Shown in pieces: positions 52,302-64,000 of a stretch of DNA of 64,000 nucleotides. The notes below the pieces were generated by a model. It had not been told where the DNA came from. It saw only the letters and a program-made list of their open reading frames with translations, and did not search any database. The translations under genes were made by a program, and so were the position numbers. Source of the stretch: Diploscapter coronatus (lineage: Eukaryota; Nematoda; Chromadorea; Rhabditida; Rhabditidae); NCBI GenBank assembly GCA_964036155.1, contig OZ038423.1, forward strand, positions 9,625,249 to 9,689,248. The letters run 5' to 3'. Position 1 is the stretch's first letter; each line of letters opens with the position of its first letter.

Positions 52302-55300
52302 ACGCACTAAGCAGGAGAAGCCCAAATATCGTGAGTGCCCTCTTTTTCACTCGAAATTAAAAAAAAAATCTTGTTTAAAAAATTAAAAGACCTTAATTTT
52401 TATCTTTCTGGAAATTAAAAAATAATAATAATGTTAGAATCCTCGAAATTCAGGACAAAATCCTCGTAGTTTCATCGACAATTCGTCTGCATCAGACTCT
52501 GTTACCCTTTTCTATGGTTTTCTAAAAAATTTAATTTTAGAATTCTAAAATTCTCATCTTTTTTTTTTCTTATTTATTCTTCGTTGTTTTCTACATTTTG
52601 TTGATGCTCATTTAGCACCATTTCTCGTTTGAAGATCTTTTGAAAAATCAACTTTTAGATTATCATTTTTAGATAAATTATTTTCTTTTACCAATATCTG
52701 TGTTTTAGCCACAGGAAATAAAGTTTTTAGGAAAATGAAGTTAGAAAATCTGAGTTTAGAACAAAGAACTTAAAAACAAGGCGGAAATTAATTGAAATTT
52801 TTATTCTAGATACACTACAATAACTAGAATAAAGTATATTATAAAAACTACAGAAAATAATCGAAAAATGTTCAAACCAACATAATTTACCGAGTTTTTG
52901 GAAAGCGAGTTTATTTCACATGCTTCTATTTTTCATGCAAGCTTCGTTGACATTTTGGACCTTCGAAAAATGCCCTGCTTTGGATTATTTTCGGCGATTC
53001 AAAAGATATCGATTTTCCGACACAATGAGTCATAGTTTTCGAGTCAAACATGCAGCAAAAAGAGCTGATCGAAACACGGCTATATTCTATTCACAATTCG
53101 ATTTCGGCCGCGACCAGAGCGAACAACCTTGAGAATCGCTAAAGATTCTTCGAGTTAGTATCTGATACACTAGCCGCCTTTTATACCATATTCTTTATCA
53201 TAGAAGAGATTTTTAATGGAACATTTTATATGCCAGCCGGTTTTGATACTGTATCTTTCAACATAGAATTTTCAAATGTTCCCCGAAAAACCAGTATCCG
53301 ATAATATTGATCGTGTGGTTTGCGCGAGGAAAGAGTTTATTCGAAGAACGAAAAAGATGGAAATTTTCGCGATTTTTAGAGAAGTAAAGTAAAGAGAGAA
53401 ATAACTTTCGTCAGAGAAGTGAGGGTAATGAAACTTCGAATCAAAATGAAGTGAACCGAAACGTTTTGATGAAGGTCATCATCTGAGTTAGGTTTTATTT
53501 ATTGCCTCTTTGTCCTAACTTTTTTCCTTTTCTTTAATTCGGCAAATTAAATTTCCTTTATCTTTTATCATTTTTATCTTTCGTTCTAGAATTTTATTTT
53601 CAACGAACTTATTGTTTTCCTTTCAATATTTTTAATTTTATCTTCTATTGGAATTTTATCTTCAGAAAAAAGCGTTTATTGCACAGTTTTCACCGGAAAC
53701 GTTCTCCCTTTTCCTATCTTTCGAATTCGAATTTGCCTTTCCACTCATGAAAAATCGATCGATCGTATAAAATGGCGACTTTCCAGTGTTCAACTGGTGA
53801 TTTGGTTGATTTTTTTTTCTCGAAATTTAGCCTTTTTGACTGTAGTTTGATTTGATTCGATGTTTAACCTTGACATTGAAAATCGAAAAACAACTGATAG
53901 ATGATAATGGTAATCAAAGTTGACAATTTGATAGCCGCTTATCATTAGTTCTGGATAGCAAAGTATTTTAGTATCTTCTTGTTTGGGCCATAAATGTTTT
54001 GAGTTAACTCAAATTGGTTAGAACGACTTGAAAATATTGCTTTGGACTAGGCTAGACAAAATATTATCTTCGTTGCAAGCTAAACCAAAAAAAAACTTTG
54101 ACTAAGTACTTTTCCAAATGAAGATTTTAAACAATCTCCATCATTTAAACGAAAAATTGTCTATCTTTTTGTTGATATATGAATAATGTTCGATTTCACT
54201 CATTCGAATCTTTTCCATTTCATTTTTCTCTTTGGCTCTCGACCTGACACATGTCTATTTATCACTTTATCGAGGTTCTTCCGCTATTTTTGTCTGACAA
54301 AGTGATGAGTCTTATTTATTTCGATTCGCAATCCACACGTATCTTATTTTTGAAGAAAATCCATATTCTTCATAATTTTTTTCTTTTTAAATTCAGCCAA
54401 ATCTAATGACTAATTAGGATAAATTTAGCATGTTTTGAAGTTCTAGAAGAGTATCTGTTTGAACATCTGTTAGTTTAGGTCTAGGCTATCCTTTCCGAAA
54501 CTGGGATATAAATTTGACAATATTTCGAAAATCTTATTTTGTGGAAATCATTTGACATCCAAATTTGTTTCCTTTGTCCAAATTAGATCTGATTTGAAAT
54601 TCAAGCGATGCGTATTGTTGACACGTGCGTTTCGCCAATAGCCATATGGGCCATTTACAATTCAGCACATCCAACCGACTATGTGCTCCTCGCATTCGAC
54701 TCTTTACACCTCACTTTAGCTTTGACTAACCGGCTTGCGAACATTTTGTATAAATTCAGTTTTATTTATTTGACAATAATAACTCGGAAGAGTTTGAATT
54801 CGTGAACGTGATTCGAATTATTCACCATGTTCAAGGATATCTAGCTGACAACGTTCTCCCTTGCATTCGACTCTTTACTCTCACTCTTCGCTTTAGCTTT
54901 GAATGACTAGCGATTATTTTACATACATTTAGATACGCTTCATTTAATAACATTTACTTCGATTGTCTTTATTAATGATGCTTGTCGAATGAGCTTTGAA
55001 GCACTGCTGATTATTTTCAAAGTGGCAGATAATCACCTCAAATCATTCAAGTCCCAATTGTTTCTTTCCTCATATTTCCTTTGAATCCGTTTCCATTTCC
55101 TAAATGTGCTTTGAATGATTCAAGGTCGATCTTCATGAAGCTAAATCATCACTTTCTCATCATCTCATTCTTGACACCTACTTCTTGAAATGATCCTCAA
55201 GTCAAAGAACTTCTTCATCACTTGAAATCCCATGACTTTAACGCATTCTAATGATGTATGATTTCATCGAGATTTTCACTGTATTTATTATTGTTTCATC

Positions 55301-57361
55301 AATCATGCGGTTTTCGGATGATCATAACTCTGATGCTATCAATGTTTTGTGCGATGCGCATCCTTAAAAATTGCCAATTTCTGTCACACTTCTCGATTTT
55401 CTACACAAAGTCTGAACAACCTGTTTTCTCCCATCTGCCAACTTTTTCCCTCGCTTTTTTGCCTTTTATAATGCGAATTTCAAATTACCAAACGATACTA
55501 TTTCCACCCATTTCCTTCATTTTCTTAGTCTCTCTCACTCATTTTACTGCATTTCGTTCTGCCGAAAGTGACTAATCCAATTTCGATTTAGGCATTTCAA
55601 ATCGAAGAATTTGTCGATTTTTGCTAATTTCCGAACTTTGTTTTAGAAATTATGACAAGAGCTTGTTTAGTGATTTCTTATCAATTCTTCTAATCGGATC
55701 TTTCTTCTCTCAAATTTTGAGCTAATACAATAGCGATTGTAAATTAAAATCTTCCACTTCATTATGATAGCTTGATTATCCTAAAAAAATTAAGAATAAG
55801 TAAATAACGGCAAACTTTTCGATGCTTCCTTCTCATAAACATGCCAAATGATAGTATTTTATCGAACAAAAATACCCTTCCTCAAGGCCAATCTCATTCT
55901 GTGCTCATGTTTGGCTATTTGGTTAGACCCCGGAAAAGAATGAGGAAGGAAGGTGTGAGAGAGGACACGACCCCACCATTATTTCCACCCTTTGCACTGT
56001 CATCCGTCATTTTGTAACCTTGCGGTACAACTCTAGAAATGCGTTCCTTGTGCTATATCGATTTCCTCCGAATTTTTACACAACCCGCAAACTCTTGAAT
56101 GCTAACCATCTGTGTTCCTATGAAGATCTTTGAAATACATCGATTCCTCACATAGTCCAATCGTTAACTTTGGATCTTCAATCAAACTCTAACTCTAAAC
56201 ATCTTCAGGAGCTACAGATTTATACTCTCATATGTACCGTTCTCACGTATCTGAACTCCCAATTGATTTCACGAAATATCGAAATTCAGCACTTTAAACC
56301 CATTAAAATTGGGCTGATTCATCGATCTTTTTTCACTCACTTTAGGATCATCCAGTAAGAGTATCTGCGTAGCCTTGACTTTCTCTAAAAGAGTATGAAT
56401 CACGAAATCTTTTCATTAAAAATCACGTATTTCAATTTTCGGTGTTTCTCCTATCCAGATCATAGTGGATATTTTCCACCCATCGATGATCTCCTCGTGT
56501 ATCGATTGGATTTGACATTTGACTGCACACTGCGGCAGCCGTCCACTGCAGGGATTGCACAAAACAAAACCACGAGGATTTTGCATCCCTCTACTCCCTG
56601 TTCCCTACTTACTCTATTCTCTGCATCTTTATAAATATTCTAGCTTCGATGCTTAATTTCCTCATTTAGAAAACGATGTTTTGAACTAAATTTGGTATAA
56701 AAATAATCCCCGAAAAGTTGCGATCACTTTGACACCGAATTTGACCTATTCTGCTGTGTATGATCTGATCCGTGAGAACTAAGCCTTCAAATTTGGCTAG
56801 CTATGCAATGACCCCTTTCCAAAGAACTCTTCTGCTCGATCTCTGACTCTCCAACACCCCTACCTTTTCCTTTCCAGCTTTATTCCCATCATCCCCCTAA
56901 TCAGATTTCTTCTCAAGATATTCTTGCCGTCAAACCTTCGACTACTCTATTTTCATACTCCTTGTCTCTTCAGATTTCGATTTTTCTGCAGGATTCACTC
57001 ACATTTCGCAATTCCATAAACTTTTCCTTTTTCCTGCTTTCAAAACGAATCAATCAAACTTCATCAAGCAGCCGCCCTGCAAAAGTGATCGTTGAAATGA
57101 GATATGCGAGGTTTTCCTAAAGTTTTTTTTCTCGAAAAATTGACCCCATAAAGATCACTTCCTGGCACTTTTATTGTTGCACATGAGTTTCGTAGAATAG
57201 TTCGAAAGTAGTCCTGCATCATCACTGAGATCTTAATGCGTTTATCAACCGTTCGAATATTTTTCATAAATTTGAAAATTTTCATGTGAGCTGAGGATCA
57301 TTTGTTATATCTTATCGTGACTACCATCCAAATACCTCGGAGAAATTTCAAAAGCTATGAA
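52302..57361. other. 5-kb intergenic region after fkb-2
   Basis: AT-rich. It starts with the fkb-2 3' UTR; an AATAAA lies at 52717-52722. The only structure noted is a diverged direct repeat at 54683-54932. No exon, tRNA or rRNA was recognised. Confidence 0.5.
54683..54932 (+). repeat. diverged direct repeat, two units of about 80 bp
   Basis: Units at 54683-54759 and 54852-54932 share GCATTCGACTCTTTAC, then a TCACT/CTTTAGCTTTGA block and a similar AT-rich tail. The spacing is about 170 bases. It may be a local duplication. Confidence 0.5.
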
Positions 57362-57367
57362 CTTCAG
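57362..57367 (+). promoter_or_regulatory. possible spliced-leader acceptor of the six-cysteine membrane protein
   Basis: CTTCAG at 57362-57367, 19 bases before the ATG at 57387. If used, it removes the earlier in-frame ATG at 57357. Confidence 0.4.
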
Positions 57368-57386
57368 GGTCCACAACATCGCAACC

Positions 57387-58344
57387 ATGTACACTTTGCT
57401 GCTGATTGCCACCGCGATTCCCGCCATTTCGGCGCTCCGATGGGGTCATTGGTATGACGAGGTGAATTGATTTGGGAATTGTCAACAGGAACAAATTATG
57501 GAGAGAAATTCGAGAATATTTCGACTCATTGATTTATTGCTTGAGAACAAGAATTGATGATCGAAAACTTGTTTTCTTAATGAGCACCTGAACATGGTCA
57601 AGGGTAGGAAGATGAAATGAAGTTGAAATCTCTCTCCTGATCCGACCCTCACCCAAGAGAAGAACCTTGAACACTATTAGGCTTTTCTAAACCGCAAATT
57701 TTGGCCGATCAACCATCGAACTGATTCCTGAAACAATTGAGTCTGTGTTCAGAGCAGCCCGATTTGCGTCGGAACCAAGTGCCCCTCAGCGAATCCATTC
57801 ACTTACTCCTACTGCTGTGGAACACTGCTCAATGACTGCTGCATCTGGATTCAGGTAGGACTTTTAAAACCAGGACTTTACTAGAAAAATAGCACTTTTC
57901 AATTAATAAAACTACTATTCTCGTCACTAAAAGTATCAATAAGTTCAAGAATTTGGCCCCCTGTATTTACAGACGAATAACAGACACAGACGGCTGTATT
58001 TATAGACGGATTTTTTTTCTTCTCATTTCTCCGCTTTCTTACATTCTCTACTCTCCATGTCCATCTGTAAATACAGAGAGCCCAAAAATGTTAATTTGAC
58101 TCTCGCCTCAGACTTGCAATTGATTTGAATTGAAACAGCTTATTTTTAAAATAACGATGAAAAATTAGTAATAATTCTTTATAGAACAACCTAAAACTTC
58201 TAATTTTGCTAACAGACTGGTAAAAGTTGTTTTCAACGTTCATAATTTCAGGGTTGGGTGGAGTTGTGCTTGATAGTAATCGCGATCCTCTCTGTCATCT
58301 CGTTCATCCTGTCCATCCTCCGATGTCTTTTCTGCAGTCGATAG
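57387..58344 (+). CDS. small six-cysteine single-pass membrane protein (Shisa-like/STMC6 type)
   Basis: Exons 57387-57461, 57753-57854 and 58252-58344 join in phase 0 to 89 residues. Residues 1 to about 16 form a signal peptide (MYTLLLIATAIPAISA). Exon 2 is a short extracellular part with exactly six cysteines in the pattern CxxxxC...CCGTxxxxCC. Exon 3 carries one hydrophobic helix (LCLIVIAILSVISFILSIL) and a Cys/Arg tail. This is the layout of STMC6 or Shisa-like proteins, which include nematode DUF2650 and CX families and are thought to be membrane adaptors. An in-frame ATG at 57357 would add ten residues, but a TTCAG acceptor lies between the two ATGs, favouring the second. Family placement rests on the cysteine pattern alone; no specific function can be given. 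Confidence 0.75.
57953..58086. mobile_element. short MITE, copy 1 (in the second intron of the STMC6-type gene)
   Basis: Terminal inverted repeats CTGTATTTACAGACG (left) and CATCTGTAAATACAG (right) enclose CTCATTTCTCCGCTTT. The flanks TTTGG and CCCAAA also pair. The left end contains a second partial copy of the terminus (TGTATTTATAGACGGA). It matches copy 2 at 60041-60150 in reverse orientation. Confidence 0.65.
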
Positions 58345-60040
58345 ATCGGTCAATTACGGTCACTTATTCTAATTTAAAAATTTTTTGTAAACTTTCTACT
58401 ATCTATCGAGTCTTGTGTATTTGAAGGTTTATAGAAATTTTTGAAACTTCAAGATCAGAAATCTGATAGAGTTCAGAATTGCATCAATAATTTTTTCGTG
58501 AGCCTTCTTTTCTATGATTCTTCACATCAACATTGCCAATCAAACTCACACTTTGCCTTGATTATATGAAGCGATAATTCATCAGAATCGACATATTCAT
58601 TAATTATCTACTTACCGAAACTTGTTCCCATGCATTTTTATAGCGTAAAGTATTTCCTCATTTCACCGAACCAAAATTGATAAGTTCAGTTAATATCCTC
58701 TTTATTGTATCAAGTGCTCATAATATATAGAAAGTTTCGATTTATTAGATGTGTATACAATTGTTACTTGGCAAATAAATGATTAAAAATATTCAAAAAA
58801 TCTAAAGAAACAAACTGAATTGATTGATTTGATAACTTTAAGTATTTTTGACTATATAGAAAGCGCAAGTCCCGCTCACTCTGTGAAGACAAGTCAAGGG
58901 AAGCGATTTCGCCAAAATTTTCAAAAATTCCTAGAATTTTTGCGAAACTATTCTTTCTTATTTTTCCCACTATTAGATATAAACCTAGGGAATAGTTTTA
59001 CTTCCGAAATATGCCCCTAAACTTGACTTGAACCGGTCAAAACGTACAGTGAATATTTCAAATCGTTCGTTTGTGCCTCAAATATCTTCTGCATTTGCCA
59101 GAATATGTATTTTTGATGGAACATTTTTGTAAAAAGTAAAATATCAAAATCGCTACAAAGCCGTTTGACACTTGTTTTATCACAAGCAGGAATGTACGAA
59201 CCCAGATCCGGGTCCGTGTTGAGAAAATTTTCGAAATCACAATTCCGTCTCACCCATGGCCCTAGGTTCATCCATCACACACCATATCGGGTATTTCTGG
59301 GATAAAAATGTTGCCCCGATTTGTACATAGTAAAAATTGGTATTGAAAACACGAGTATTATTTTCGAAATTTTATTCAATAGAAACTCAAAAATAATAAA
59401 CGAAAGGAAAATCGTAAAAGGACCCTGTTGATGGAGCTTAAAGCAGACCCGCCTAAAGAGCGACCGTTGTTCAAATCGTTTCGCCGAAACTGAAGGCACA
59501 AGAAATATTTTGAGAAATAGTGAAAATCTATGGGGAAATGGAAATTAACGATTTTCGGCATGTTAAAAATGAAAATTTGCTAAAGTGCGCTTCAATCCAC
59601 TATATCATAGATTTTGGTTAGGGCTAGTTTTTTTCCGAAATTTTCATTTTTAACTGATAACTCACTTCTAAACTTGTAGAAAATCATAATCAATCGTAGA
59701 AATTAGAGCAAAAAGTAAATCAATAGTTGGTCAATAGATTAGAATTGCAATAATAAGATTTTCAAAAAGAAGAAAAACAAAGTGATTGAAACTGGAAGCT
59801 CTCAGTCAATAATTAACTTCATGGACATTTGAAAAATAAAAGAATTTGAAATTGCATTGAAAATACATTCTAAACAACAAAATATAAATAATAGCAATGA
59901 AAATCACTAAACGAGCAAACATTGTCAGCAATTTCATTGTCGAAAAAACGTATCACAATTGAAGTGGAGCAATTTTTGAAATTTGGTCAATGAATAGAAG
60001 AAAGAATGTCATAAAATTTGAAGAAAAGAATAGAGGCGTG
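58345..60040. other. intergenic region before wts-1, nothing recognised
   Basis: This is the 3' flank of both the STMC6-type gene and wts-1. It is AT-rich; an AATAAA at 58774-58779 could end the former. No exon was seen. Confidence 0.5.
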
Positions 60041-60150
60041 AGCTTCCTGTATTTATAGACGGATGACATACACAGACGGATAGTGAGAGTAGGGAATATA
60101 GGAAAAGCGGAGAAATGAGAAAAGAGCCGTCTGTAAATACAGGAGGCAGA
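60041..60150. mobile_element. short MITE, copy 2 (between two genes)
   Basis: The termini CCTGTATTTATAGACGGA and CCGTCTGTAAATACAGG enclose AGCGGAGAAATGAGAAAAG. This is the reverse complement of the core of copy 1 at 57953-58086. It is non-coding. Confidence 0.65.
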
Positions 60151-60284
60151 ATATTTGGGCTGCAAACATCGAGCAATTGTTCCAAACTTTATCACGAATT
60201 TTGTCCACTTTTACAATGAACACGATGTTGAGTTTGAGTTTAATTCAGGAATGTACGGGGTTATTAGACAATTTTGAACTAGAA

Positions 60285-60290
60285 TTTATT
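60285..60290 (-). terminator. candidate polyadenylation signal of wts-1
   Basis: AATAAA on the minus strand, about 45 bases past the stop at 60335. Confidence 0.45.
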
Positions 60291-60334
60291 GAGTTCGTAC
60301 TTTCCCGACTATCTTGCATGAAAAGTTGCAAGCT

Positions 60335-64000
<3,666 letters not shown>

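Overview
The window looks like nuclear DNA from a nematode. The genes are intron-rich, many introns are 45-60 bases long, and almost every intron ends in TTTTCAG or TTTTAG. Several genes have such an acceptor a few bases before the ATG with no upstream exon, which is the picture left by spliced-leader trans-splicing. The DAF-16 (FOXO) proteins resemble the C. elegans isoforms closely along their length, so a rhabditid (clade V) worm is most likely. It is not C. elegans itself, because intron sizes and protein details differ. From memory, the C. elegans orthologues of pas-4, daf-16, fkb-2 and wts-1 all lie on chromosome I, so this is probably a piece of the same ancestral linkage group.

Layout, left to right: (1) 1-759 (+), the last three exons of an HYPK orthologue, cut by the window edge. 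(2) 1354-3263 (-), proteasome subunit alpha-7 (pas-4), nine exons, tail-to-tail with HYPK. (3) 3.3-6.6 kb, intergenic, with a 60-bp palindrome and a 308-bp Tc1/mariner-type MITE. (4) 6584 to about 36.3 kb (-), the daf-16/FOXO locus. It has eight shared 3' exons, a b-type first exon carrying its own half forkhead domain, a-type exons carrying a different half forkhead domain, and a candidate distal first exon about 20 kb further upstream. The large introns hold no convincing nested gene but contain GATA-site clusters and perfect FOXO-binding octamers. (5) 38442-43207 (-), a 914-residue Patched-related sterol-sensing membrane protein in 24 exons. (6) 43.2-48.5 kb, mostly empty, with one candidate hypothetical gene (46690-47323). 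(7) 48533-49472 (-), a small secreted ten-cysteine peptide that fits the macin (theromacin-like) antimicrobial family. (8) 51715-52301 (+), FKBP12 (fkb-2) with valine at the position equivalent to human Phe36. (9) 57387-58344 (+), a small six-cysteine single-pass membrane protein of the Shisa-like/STMC6 type. (10) 60335 to the window end (-), the Hippo-pathway kinase LATS/Warts (wts-1), with its 5' end possibly outside the window.

The genes do not form an operon or one system; most are conserved housekeeping or signalling genes. The observations most worth following are the macin-like peptide, which is unusual for a nematode and has FOXO-type sites in its upstream region; the retained a/b split of the forkhead domain in daf-16; the natural Val36 in FKBP12; and three small families of terminal-inverted-repeat elements, one copy of which sits in a wts-1 intron.
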